Part shown: positions 8,356 through 19,538 of the stretch, piece by piece
How positions within the stretch are numbered: position 1 is the first letter of the stretch
Layout: each line of letters opens with the position of its first letter
NCBI GenBank assembly: GCA_016703025.1
Contig: JADJCV010000004.1
Coordinates: 2,607,501-2,671,500, forward strand
Direction: 5' to 3'
Source of the DNA: Candidatus Avedoeria danica
Lineage (GTDB): Bacteria; Chloroflexota; Anaerolineae; Epilineales; Epilineaceae
DNA: 64,000 nt
Notes under the pieces: model-generated
The model's database searches: none
The model's input: the letters and a program-made list of their open reading frames with translations, nothing else
Told to the model about the DNA's origin: nothing
Made by a program: the position numbers and the translations under genes

Positions 8356-8446
8356 CGTCCTCCCTGAGCGCGCCCCGACCCCGTCGTCGGTCCGCCCGAC
8401 GCGCCTGAGGCCCGATTCAACAGCCTGTCAGTGGAGGACGTGAGAG

Positions 8447-8866
8447 ATGCGCAGCCCTTGCACCCACCGCACGCGCGCCGCCGGCCTGCTCGTCTTGGCC
8501 CTCGGCTTGGCCGCGTGCTCGAGCCCGACGCCCAACCGCCCCCAGGACGCCGCCCCGGGCGGCGAGAGCGGGGGCGGATCCGCCGAGACGCCGGCCGCAC
8601 CGTCATCGAGCGGCAGCTTCCGCACGGACCCGATCAGCGGCGGCCCCGAGGTCTGGGACGAACTGTACGGCACCGCGCCGCCCGATGAGGGCTACCCGCC
8701 GAAGCGCTTCGAGGCGCCGACCCAGGAATCGCCCTATCCGGGGCCGGACGGCGACCCGGGCGACGCGGACGAGGGAGCGTCCGGCACGGCAGCAGCAACG
8801 GCCGAAGGCGCCCCGCCTGTGGGCTCCGCCACCCCAACGGCCACACCCACGAAGTCGGGGGGGTGA
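8447..8866 (+). CDS. Small lipoprotein of unknown function
   Basis: 139 residues. A lipoprotein signal peptide ends with the lipobox LAAC, so the mature protein starts at a Cys near residue 24 and is anchored to the outer face of the membrane. The rest is Gly/Pro/Ala/Thr-rich and probably disordered, with no recognised domain. ATG 8447 has GGAGG upstream. The stop TGA (8864-8866) overlaps the GTG start of the next gene, so the two are translationally coupled. Confidence 0.65.
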   Translation: MRSPCTHRTRAAGLLVLALGLAACSSPTPNRPQDAAPGGESGGGSAETPAAPSSSGSFRTDPISGGPEVWDELYGTAPPDEGYPPKRFEAPTQESPYPGPDGDPGDADEGASGTAAATAEGAPPVGSATPTATPTKSGG

Positions 8867-9741
8867 CCGCGGAAGAGGACGTCCGCGGCGGCACCGCCGC
8901 GGACGCCGGTGACGTTGCCGGTGCCGCCGCGCCGGCCGCGCCATCGGTGACCACGGACGACTGTGAGGAGCGGCTCCGCGCGGACGGCCTGGACGCCCCC
9001 GGCTTCCAGCGCGCGGTGTTGGACGGCCTGCGCGCCGTCGATGGCCTGACCATCGCCGACGTCCGCCCGTTCGTCGTTCGATTGCGCTACGGCGAACAGC
9101 CGTACGTCATCCAGCTCGATGCCGTGTTCAAGCGCTATCGGCACGGTGAACTCGATGTCGGCGATGCGGTCGAGGAGTTGAAGGCCGCCCTCGGCGTGCC
9201 GGGCGCCGCGATCGATGCCGCCGGCCCGTACCCGCGGCTGGCTCGGTACGGCGCCGTCCCAGCCGGCGCGTACAACGTGCCTTGCCCGTTCGACCCCGAC
9301 CTTGCCGTCTTCTTCGTCCGCGTCCTGCCGAACGGCCATATCCCGCTCGCGCCGAGCGATGTCGCACGCGACTGGCACGGCGACGGCACGTCGCTCATGG
9401 CGGCCGCGCTTGGCCAGCTTGCCGAACGGACACAAGGCATTCCAGCCGACGGTTTCGGCGAAGGCGATCAGGTCGTCCTGGCCTGGCACACCGGCGACGG
9501 CCTCGATGCCGCGCCGGCCCTACTGGATGACCTCCTCGACGCGCTGTCCGAGTGGGTGCCGGGCACGCTGCACATCGGTGTGCCGTCGCGCGACGTGCTC
9601 CTGGCGTGCGGCGACGCCGATGCGACGCACCTGGCGACCGTGGCCGACGACGTGCGCGCGACGTTCGAGCAGGCGGGGGACGAGGCGGTCAGCGGGCGAA
9701 TGTATCGGTGGGCGGGGGGGCGACTGGTCGTTGCGGTGTGA
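8863..9741 (+). CDS. DUF1444-like (YtpQ-type) cytoplasmic protein
   Basis: 292 residues, GTG start overlapping the preceding stop (GTGA). After a low-complexity first 30 residues, the protein shows a fold reminiscent of DUF1444: an N-terminal part with VRLRYGEQPYVIQLDAVFKRY, a central part with VFFVRVLPNGHIPLAPSDVA and a C-terminal IGVPSRDVLLACGDAD. The family has no settled function. No signal peptide is evident unless the N-terminus is misplaced. Coupling to a lipoprotein gene suggests a shared role, but nothing shows what it is. Confidence 0.5.
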   Translation: MTAEEDVRGGTAADAGDVAGAAAPAAPSVTTDDCEERLRADGLDAPGFQRAVLDGLRAVDGLTIADVRPFVVRLRYGEQPYVIQLDAVFKRYRHGELDVGDAVEELKAALGVPGAAIDAAGPYPRLARYGAVPAGAYNVPCPFDPDLAVFFVRVLPNGHIPLAPSDVARDWHGDGTSLMAAALGQLAERTQGIPADGFGEGDQVVLAWHTGDGLDAAPALLDDLLDALSEWVPGTLHIGVPSRDVLLACGDADATHLATVADDVRATFEQAGDEAVSGRMYRWAGGRLVVAV

Positions 9742-9772
9742 TCGGCCGTGCTCCGCCGATGAGATCTGACGA

Positions 9773-12700
9773 TCAGCGCCGGGACATGCGGCTCAGTCCG
9801 TGAAACAGGTGGCCGAACCACACCGCGCCGTCGCCCACGCCGATCGAGACGACGTTCACGTCCCCAAGGCCGTCCGCGAGGCCCCAGACGTCGAGCGCGC
9901 CGTCGGAACGGCGGCGTGCGGCACCGTCCGATGTCCCGATCCAAAGATCGCCGCCGGGGCCGATCTCGAGCGTCTCGACCCCGCTGTCCGGCAGTCCGTC
10001 CTCGGCCCCGAGCGACGACCACTCGCCAGCGGGACTGCGCCGGCTGATCCCACCCTGGCCCCCGACGAAGATCTCGCCGTCGGCCGCCACCACGATGCTC
10101 GATGTCCAGTCGTCCAATAGGCCATCGCCCGCCGTGAACGTCGTCCACGTGCCGTCGCCGGCGCGCCGGCTGACGCCGCCGCCGAGCGTGTCGCCGAACT
10201 CGTCGGTTTCGGGCTCGGTTGCCGCCCACAACACCCCGCCCGGCCCGAGCGCGACGTCGCGGACGCGGTTGGACGCGAGGCCGTCCCGGCGCGTCCAGTG
10301 CTCCCAGGTGTCGTCCGATCCGAGCCGGGCCACACCGCCGCCGGTGGGCGCCGATCCGTCGACCGGCTCGGTCTGCGTGAGCCCAAGCCAGACGCTGCCC
10401 TCGGCGTCGACCTGCAGCGCATCGATCACGCCGTCCGGCAGCCCTTCCGTCGCGGACCACATGCGCCACACGCCGTTTCGCGCGCGCCGCGCCAGACCGA
10501 TCGGGCTGCCGAACCAGACGTTGCCGAGGGCGTCGGTCGCCGCCGCGCCGACATCGAGCAGGTGCAGGCCGGCGAACGCGCTCCGGCGCGCCCCGTCCGC
10601 GGCCTGCCAGATGATGTGCCGGGGCGCACCAAAGACGATCCCGCCCGCGGGGTTGCGGGCGATCCCGCCGACGTGGATCGGCGTCGCCGCGGCACCAAGT
10701 GTGGTCGGGACGGTCCGCCAGTCCCCACCCGGAGGGCGGTGCACGACAAGTCGTGGCCGCTCGTTCGGGTCACCGTCGCTCGGTGCGGCGACGCTCGCCC
10801 ATACCCCGCCGTCCGCGGCGACGGCCACGTCGATGACCTGGCCCGCCGGCAGCCCGTCGGCGGCGACGGCGCTCGACCATCGGCCCGCGGCGTCCATGTG
10901 GCTGAGGCCGGCCTCGGTGGCGAACCACGTGCCCCCGTCGCGGTCGAAGTCGATGCCCGTGATCCACTCGTTCGTCAGGAGACCGTCGTCAACGGTGTAC
11001 TGCGTCCAGATGTCGTGATCGAGCATCGCGACGCCGCCACCATCGTACTGGCCGGTCAGCTGGTTGAACAGCCCGGTCGTCCCGACCCAGACGCGGCCCT
11101 TGGCATCGGCGGCGATGCTCGTCACGAGGTTGGAGGGCAGGTCGTCGGACGCGCTGTAATGGCCCGTTGTGCGGCCGTCGCGGTCGAGGCGATAGAGGCC
11201 GCTGGTCGAGCCGAGCCAGACCGCACCGGCGGCGTCGATCTCGATGGCCATGAAATCCGAGATCGGCGCGCCGGTGAGCGGATGGGTGACGAGACGGGAC
11301 CGCCACGCCCCGTCGGCGCCCAGCCAGGCGACGTTCGCGTCCGTGACCATCCCCGGTCCTGAGGCAATCCAAGGTCGGCCGTCGGGGTCGAGGGCCACGC
11401 TTGCGACGTAGGAGAACGGCAACCGTGCTTCGAGGTGGTGCAGCCTCTGCGCGCCGGACGGGGCGATCTCGATCAGCCCGAAGCCCGTCGCCAGCCAGAC
11501 GCGGCCGTCGGACGCGACGTCCATGTCGTAGAAGAACGTCTGGGAGTCATCCGCCGTCGCTGTGAGACCGTGCCACTCGCCGTCGCCGTCGCGATTCGCG
11601 ACGCCGCTGGCCGTGCCGAACCAGACGCCGTCTTCGCCGAGCGCGATGGCCTTCACTTGGGCGTCGGGTACGACATCGGGCGTCAGCCGCTCGCTCCATA
11701 CGCCGTTGGACGCGCGATGCGCGAGCGTGGTCTCGGCGCCGACCCAGAGCTCGCCGTCCGCCGTCGCGGCCACCGCCGTGGCGCCGAACACCTCGTCGTC
11801 GCGGCTGTACACCGCCTCGCTCGCGCCGCGCGGCAGATGGAGGAGGTTGTTGCCGGCAGCGAGCCATACGTCGCCGGCAGGCGCCACGGTCACCGCGGCG
11901 ACCCGCTCGATCGGGCCACGGCCATCCTCACCGCGTGCCTGGCGGACGACGGTCCATCCGCCGACCGCGTCGCGGCGTGCGAGTCCGTTCTGCATCCCGA
12001 CCCAGATTCCGCCCGTGCCGTCCGCCGCCAAGCTGAGGACGTCGGCATCCGGCAGGCCGTCGGCGAGGCCGAACACGCGCCAACCGCCGTCCGGCGCACG
12101 CCGGACGAGCCCGGCACCGTCGGCGCCGAACCATAGGTTGCCGGCCGCGTCGCGCAGCGCGCAGGTGATCGGCTGATCGATGAGCACCGCCGGCGTGTGC
12201 ACGACGTCGAACGTGCCGTCGGCCGCCCGCTGAACCAGCCCGCTCCGCGTTCCGAACCACGTCCCCCCCGCCCCATCGGCGACGATCGCGGTCACCTCGA
12301 GGCCGTACAGCATCGCCGCGTCGCGCAGCGCCTGCCAGCGGCGGCCCCCATCGTCGGACAGGCTGACACCAAGGTCGTGCCCCACCCAGACGCGGCCAAG
12401 CGGGTCGACGTGGACGGCCGTGATCTCGTTGCTCAGCAGACCCTCGGCCACGGTGAACTTCTGCGGGGTGGCGGAGCGCAGGTCCCACGTCACCAGCCCC
12501 GACGTCGTCCCGACCCACATGCGCTGTCCGGCGGCGTCCATGTACAGCGATGTGACGTGCCGGCTCAGGGTGAAGTTGGACCACTCCGAGGCGCCGGGAA
12601 CCGGTGATCGGGGCGTTGCGGTCGGGCGCGGCGCCGCGGCCGTCGGCGCACCCGCTTCCACCGGAGGAACGAGATCGTTGCGGGCGTAGAAGCCGACCAG

Positions 12701-12841
12701 CGGGAGGTAGGCCCGCCCCTGGTCCGCCGCAGAGCGCGCCGAGCCCTCGACGGCGGCCTGCAGATCACGTGCGGCTGAGCCACACAGCACGAGCGCGGAA
12801 GACACGAACAGCACGGTGATTCGTCGTGACATCGTGAGCAC
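9773..12841 (-). CDS. Giant secreted two-component-regulator-type propeller protein
   Basis: About 1020 residues made of repeated blades of the Reg_prop type (patterns such as GxVWVGTxxGLxxxD and DGLPDxxVxxLxxxxxGxLWxGT), enough for two seven-bladed propellers like the sensory domains of hybrid histidine kinases. There is no kinase, Y_Y_Y or TM domain after them, so the propeller stands alone. A signal peptide begins at the start, followed by RAYLPLVGFYARND and a Thr/Pro-rich linker before the first blade. GTG 12841 is chosen because GGAGG lies five bases upstream; ATG 12832 and an upstream ATG-region start (12871) are alternatives. It is probably extracellular; the ligand is unknown. It lies just downstream of secA on the same strand. 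Confidence 0.75.
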   Translation of the reverse strand: MLTMSRRITVLFVSSALVLCGSAARDLQAAVEGSARSAADQGRAYLPLVGFYARNDLVPPVEAGAPTAAAPRPTATPRSPVPGASEWSNFTLSRHVTSLYMDAAGQRMWVGTTSGLVTWDLRSATPQKFTVAEGLLSNEITAVHVDPLGRVWVGHDLGVSLSDDGGRRWQALRDAAMLYGLEVTAIVADGAGGTWFGTRSGLVQRAADGTFDVVHTPAVLIDQPITCALRDAAGNLWFGADGAGLVRRAPDGGWRVFGLADGLPDADVLSLAADGTGGIWVGMQNGLARRDAVGGWTVVRQARGEDGRGPIERVAAVTVAPAGDVWLAAGNNLLHLPRGASEAVYSRDDEVFGATAVAATADGELWVGAETTLAHRASNGVWSERLTPDVVPDAQVKAIALGEDGVWFGTASGVANRDGDGEWHGLTATADDSQTFFYDMDVASDGRVWLATGFGLIEIAPSGAQRLHHLEARLPFSYVASVALDPDGRPWIASGPGMVTDANVAWLGADGAWRSRLVTHPLTGAPISDFMAIEIDAAGAVWLGSTSGLYRLDRDGRTTGHYSASDDLPSNLVTSIAADAKGRVWVGTTGLFNQLTGQYDGGGVAMLDHDIWTQYTVDDGLLTNEWITGIDFDRDGGTWFATEAGLSHMDAAGRWSSAVAADGLPAGQVIDVAVAADGGVWASVAAPSDGDPNERPRLVVHRPPGGDWRTVPTTLGAAATPIHVGGIARNPAGGIVFGAPRHIIWQAADGARRSAFAGLHLLDVGAAATDALGNVWFGSPIGLARRARNGVWRMWSATEGLPDGVIDALQVDAEGSVWLGLTQTEPVDGSAPTGGGVARLGSDDTWEHWTRRDGLASNRVRDVALGPGGVLWAATEPETDEFGDTLGGGVSRRAGDGTWTTFTAGDGLLDDWTSSIVVAADGEIFVGGQGGISRRSPAGEWSSLGAEDGLPDSGVETLEIGPGGDLWIGTSDGAARRRSDGALDVWGLADGLGDVNVVSIGVGDGAVWFGHLFHGLSRMSRR

Positions 12842-12898
12842 GGTGGCCTCCCTGGCGATGATGAGATGCAAGGTTGTGAGAAGCGAACATGCTGCGGG

Positions 12899-15793
<2,895 letters not shown>

Positions 15794-15826
15794 GTGGGGG
15801 TCTCGCAGGGTGGGGTTGACCGGTCG

Positions 15827-15832
15827 ATTATA
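15827..15832 (-). promoter_or_regulatory. -10 element of secA
   Basis: TATAAT on the minus strand, 34 bases before ATG 15793. No convincing -35 hexamer is seen at the usual distance in this GC-rich stretch. Confidence 0.4.
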
Positions 15833-15916
15833 GCGCCCCCCGAGAGGCCCGCGCGTTAGCGTTGCATTGGAGGAGTATCATCCGGCGACCGACTCCTTGC
15901 GACACGGAGTGGATCG

Positions 15917-18900
15917 ATGCGCATCCTGCCCGCCCGCCGACACGACGAAGGCGACCCCGCCCACGGCACCCCTTCCGTCGCCCCCGTCGTCGCCCTCCTC
16001 ACCGCCTCGTCCCTCGCCCTCGCCCTGTCCGCCGGCGGCGCCCCGGCGCGGGCACAGTCGCCCGTCCCCGCCCCCGGCAGCTTCGTCCGCTCGGCCACCT
16101 GGACCGAGTCGGCCGGCGTCGTGCCGGGTCGGTTGTGGATCGAGCCGGTCGGCATCGACCGGCTGCCGGATGGCCGGATCGTCACATCCGACGCGCGCTT
16201 GGGCCGCGTCGAGGTGCTCGGAGCCGACGGCGCGCCGCAGCTCGCCTTCGGCCGCGGCGGCGCGTCGCCCCTCGGCTCGGCCGGCCACGTGGCGGCCGAC
16301 GCGGGCCGCAACCGACTCTACGTGGCCGACGCACACGACGGGGCGATCGCCGTCTTCGACCTCGCCGGCAACCGTGTGGCCGCATGGAGCGGCCTCAACC
16401 CTTCCGGGGTCGCCGTCGCACCCGACGGGCGGGTGTTCGCCAGCGACGCCAACGGTGATCGCGTCCGCGTCTTCGACCCATCGGGCACGGAAGGCGCGCC
16501 GTTCGGCGGCACGGGCGACGGGCCGGCGCAGCTCGACGGCCCGGCCGGCCTGGACGTCGCGCCCGATGGCCGCATCTTCGTCGCCGACCGCGGCAACGCC
16601 CGCGTCGTCATCTTCGAGAGCGATGGCAAGGCCGCCGGCACGATCAAGCTCGCCGGCACGCCCATTGTCGGCGAGCCGCTCGACGTCGCCGTTGCCGTCG
16701 ACGAGGTCTGGGTGGCCACCGGCGCGGAACTGGCGCGCCTGAACATCGACACCGGACGCGTCACCGGCCGATTCGAGACGACACCGGCCGTCGCCGTGGC
16801 CGCCGCGCCCGGCGAAGGCGTCTGGGCCGCCGTCGCGACGTCCGGGGGCGGCACGGCGGGCGGCGGCGCGCAGGCCGGCGTGTTGGCCTTCCGCGACCGC
16901 CAGGCCAGCGGCGAGCCGACGAGCCGATGGGCCAGCCCCGATCTGGCCGTCGGGCTGTTCGACGGGCTCGAGACGCTGTCGTTCGGCGCCGACGGCAAGG
17001 CGTACCTCGTCGACGTGCCGCCGCGCGTGCAGCGCTTGTCGGGCGCCGGCATCGCCGAGGCCCAGATGGCCGGCTACGACGTCGTCGATGCCGACGGGGA
17101 CGCCGCAGGCATCGTCTTTGCCGCCGACGGCGCTGCGGTCGTTTCGTTTGCGGCCGACGGCAGCGAGCGCTGGCGCACGAGGCTGCCTTCGGCGGCGGGC
17201 GGCGCGCACGACGTCGTCGCCGTGAACTGGGACGCGGCCAAGGGACAGGTCGTCGTCGTCGACGGCGGGACGGCGATGGCGTACCGCTTCGACGGAGCCG
17301 GCGAAGTCGTCGGCTCGGAGGCGCTGCGCGGGTCGAGCGGCCGCACGGCGGTCTGGACGGATGGAGCCGTTGCGGCCGACGGCACGTCGTTCGCGCTCGA
17401 CGGCGGGAGCGGGATCGTCACGGGCTGGGATGCGAACGGCACGCCGGTGGTCGGATTCGACCTGCCGCCGAGCGCCCGTCGTGCCACGCGCCTCGACGTC
17501 CTGCCCGACGGCACGCTCGTCGTTCTCGGGCGCGACGGCTGGGCGCACCGGCTCGGGCGGGACGGTACGGTCGTCGCCGCCTGGATCGTCGCCCGGCCCG
17601 ACCTCGGGCCGTCGCAGCCGAGCGACATCGCCGCCGATGCGGCCGGCGATGTGTACGTCGTCGACCGCAGCGCGGACGTCGTGACGGCGTACCACTGGGA
17701 CCCGGCCGCGCCCGGGATGCGGCCGCCGACCGTGGAGAAGGGCTGCCAGATCGTGGGCGACAAGACCGCCGCGCCGGGACGCGTGACGATCGGCGACGAG
17801 GTCGAGATCACGCTCACGGTCCGCGGTGCGTGCGCCGGCTCGCAGCTGGCGGCCGACATCGCGCTCGTCCTCGACCAGTCGATGAGCCGGAACGCGTTCC
17901 GCAGCGTCCAGCGCTCCGTGGATGCGTTGCTCGACGGGATCGACCCGACGACGGACCAGGTCGTCGTCCAGCCGGGCAGCGGCGGGCGGTTGACGAACAA
18001 CGTCCAGCTGCTCCGGCGCAGCCTCAGGCGCCTCGAGGCCGGCGATGCCGCCTGGAGCTTGCGCACCGCCATCGAGGACACCGAGCGTGAGCTGTTCTCC
18101 CCGCGCGGCCGGCGCGATGCGCGCAAGGTGGTCATCTACCTCCTGGCCAGCGAGGGCATCCCGGTCGACAAGGACACCCAACCGTGGCAGATCGAGTACT
18201 TCCGCAACGCGATCGAGCGGGCCGGCGGGCAGCTCAAGCGGCGGGTCGACGAGGCGTTCGGGATCTGGGTCGGCACGGCGGCCGACAGCGGCCGAAAGAT
18301 CCTCGGGCAGAGCGGCCAAGGTGAGCGGATGCTCCGCCAGCTCGTGACGGACGACAGCCACTTCCTCAAAAACCGCTCCGAGGCGCAGCTGCCGCTGCTG
18401 TACGGACAGATCGTGCAGCGGATCAAGCCGACGACGCTCCTGCGCTCCCTCGAAATCGTCGACCTCCTGCCCGAGAACATGCCCTACGTCCCGTCCTCGG
18501 CCGAACCGCCGGCCGTCGTCGCGGGCCAGAACGTCACGTGGCGACTGCAGAACGTCCCGCTGACCGGCGCCGGCGTCCGCTTCCGGGTCCGCCCGAGCGC
18601 CATCGGCCGCTGGCCGACGAACACCGAGGCGTATGCCGACTACGTCGACTTCAGCGGCGCGCCGGGCCGGGTCGTCTTCCCGGTGCCCGCAGTCGACGTC
18701 GTCGCCCTCCCGACCGAGACGCCGACCGTCGAGCCGACGTTGACGATCGGCCATACGGCCTCGCCCACCCGCACATCGACGCCGACCGCCACCTCGACGC
18801 CGACCCCGGCCGACCTCTACCTCCCGGTCGTGCTGAACGAGCGCTGCGACCCGAGCCAGGTGCGGCTCGACGCCGTCCTCCTGATCGACGCCTCGACGAG

Positions 18901-19423
18901 CATGGACGGCGCCAAGATCGACGCCGCAAAGGCCGCCGCCCGCAGCTTCATCGGCCTCCTCAGCCTGCCGGAAGATCAGGTTGGCATCGTGGCGTTCAAC
19001 CACGACGCCGCGCTCATGTCGCCCCTCGTCGGCGACGCGGCCCAGGCCGGCGCCGCCCTCGACGCGATCGCACTCGACTCCGGCACCCGGATCGACCTCG
19101 GCCTGCAGCTGGCGGTGGCCGAGCTCGGCAGCCCGCGCCACCGCGCGGGCGCAGCGCCGCTCATCATCCTGGTCACGGACGGCCAGCAGGACGATCAGCC
19201 CGAACGCGCCCTGCAAGCCGCCGCCGCCGCCCGACTGGCCGGCGCGATGATCTTCGCGATCGGACTCGGCGGCGACGTCGACGGCACGTTCCTGACCCAG
19301 ATCGCCGGCGCAAGCGAGCGCTACCTGCCCGCACCGACGCCGGCCGACCTCGCCGCGATCTACGCCCAGGTGGCCGTGACGGTGCGGCGATGTCCGGCGG
19401 AGGCGTTTTGGGGGCGGCGTTAG
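15917..19423 (+). CDS. Secreted NHL-repeat protein with two VWA domains
   Basis: 1168 residues. A signal peptide spans about 20-46. NHL/6-bladed-type repeats (VAPDGRVFASDANGDRVRVFD, VAPDGRIFVADRGNARVVIFE, both in the first third) continue to about 600. A first VWA domain starts near 649 with the MIDAS motif DQSMS. A Thr/Pro-rich linker (about 933-962) leads into DLYLPVVLNE, and a second VWA starts near 985 with DASTS, the loop SGTRIDLGLQ and the strand LIILVTDGQ. Metal-dependent adhesion or scaffolding on the cell surface is inferred from the family. ATG 15917 has GGAG seven bases upstream. The last domain resembles the truncated protein at 1-407. Confidence 0.85.
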   Translation: MRILPARRHDEGDPAHGTPSVAPVVALLTASSLALALSAGGAPARAQSPVPAPGSFVRSATWTESAGVVPGRLWIEPVGIDRLPDGRIVTSDARLGRVEVLGADGAPQLAFGRGGASPLGSAGHVAADAGRNRLYVADAHDGAIAVFDLAGNRVAAWSGLNPSGVAVAPDGRVFASDANGDRVRVFDPSGTEGAPFGGTGDGPAQLDGPAGLDVAPDGRIFVADRGNARVVIFESDGKAAGTIKLAGTPIVGEPLDVAVAVDEVWVATGAELARLNIDTGRVTGRFETTPAVAVAAAPGEGVWAAVATSGGGTAGGGAQAGVLAFRDRQASGEPTSRWASPDLAVGLFDGLETLSFGADGKAYLVDVPPRVQRLSGAGIAEAQMAGYDVVDADGDAAGIVFAADGAAVVSFAADGSERWRTRLPSAAGGAHDVVAVNWDAAKGQVVVVDGGTAMAYRFDGAGEVVGSEALRGSSGRTAVWTDGAVAADGTSFALDGGSGIVTGWDANGTPVVGFDLPPSARRATRLDVLPDGTLVVLGRDGWAHRLGRDGTVVAAWIVARPDLGPSQPSDIAADAAGDVYVVDRSADVVTAYHWDPAAPGMRPPTVEKGCQIVGDKTAAPGRVTIGDEVEITLTVRGACAGSQLAADIALVLDQSMSRNAFRSVQRSVDALLDGIDPTTDQVVVQPGSGGRLTNNVQLLRRSLRRLEAGDAAWSLRTAIEDTERELFSPRGRRDARKVVIYLLASEGIPVDKDTQPWQIEYFRNAIERAGGQLKRRVDEAFGIWVGTAADSGRKILGQSGQGERMLRQLVTDDSHFLKNRSEAQLPLLYGQIVQRIKPTTLLRSLEIVDLLPENMPYVPSSAEPPAVVAGQNVTWRLQNVPLTGAGVRFRVRPSAIGRWPTNTEAYADYVDFSGAPGRVVFPVPAVDVVALPTETPTVEPTLTIGHTASPTRTSTPTATSTPTPADLYLPVVLNERCDPSQVRLDAVLLIDASTSMDGAKIDAAKAAARSFIGLLSLPEDQVGIVAFNHDAALMSPLVGDAAQAGAALDAIALDSGTRIDLGLQLAVAELGSPRHRAGAAPLIILVTDGQQDDQPERALQAAAAARLAGAMIFAIGLGGDVDGTFLTQIAGASERYLPAPTPADLAAIYAQVAVTVRRCPAEAFWGRR

Positions 19424-19452
19424 ACAGGACCCACAACCCCGGATGTCTTGAA

Positions 19453-19476
19453 GGGGCAGGTCCCCGTGCCTGCCCC
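19453..19476. repeat. 8-bp hairpin GGGGCAGG/CCTGCCCC
   Basis: Arms 19453-19460 and 19469-19476 with an 8-base loop, 30 bases past the stop of the NHL/VWA gene. It may be a terminator or a small dispersed palindrome like those at 26775 and 47905. Confidence 0.45.
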
Positions 19477-19493
19477 GCAAGCCGTTGCCCCGT

Positions 19494-19535
19494 ACCCGCC
19501 GCGCCCGTCACGAAGTCGGGATGGGCGCGGCGGGT
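19494..19535. terminator. 13-bp perfect stem between convergent genes
   Basis: Arms 19494-19506 (ACCCGCCGCGCCC) and 19523-19535 are exact complements around a 16-base loop. The stem ends three bases before the stop of the minus-strand gene (19539) and is followed on the plus strand by GGTTT. It probably ends transcription from both sides. Confidence 0.55.
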
Positions 19536-19538
19536 GGT

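Noticed and set aside
15878..19480. Open frame of 1200 codons opposite the NHL/VWA gene
   Set aside because: Antisense composition artefact; the plus-strand protein has a signal peptide and clear domains.
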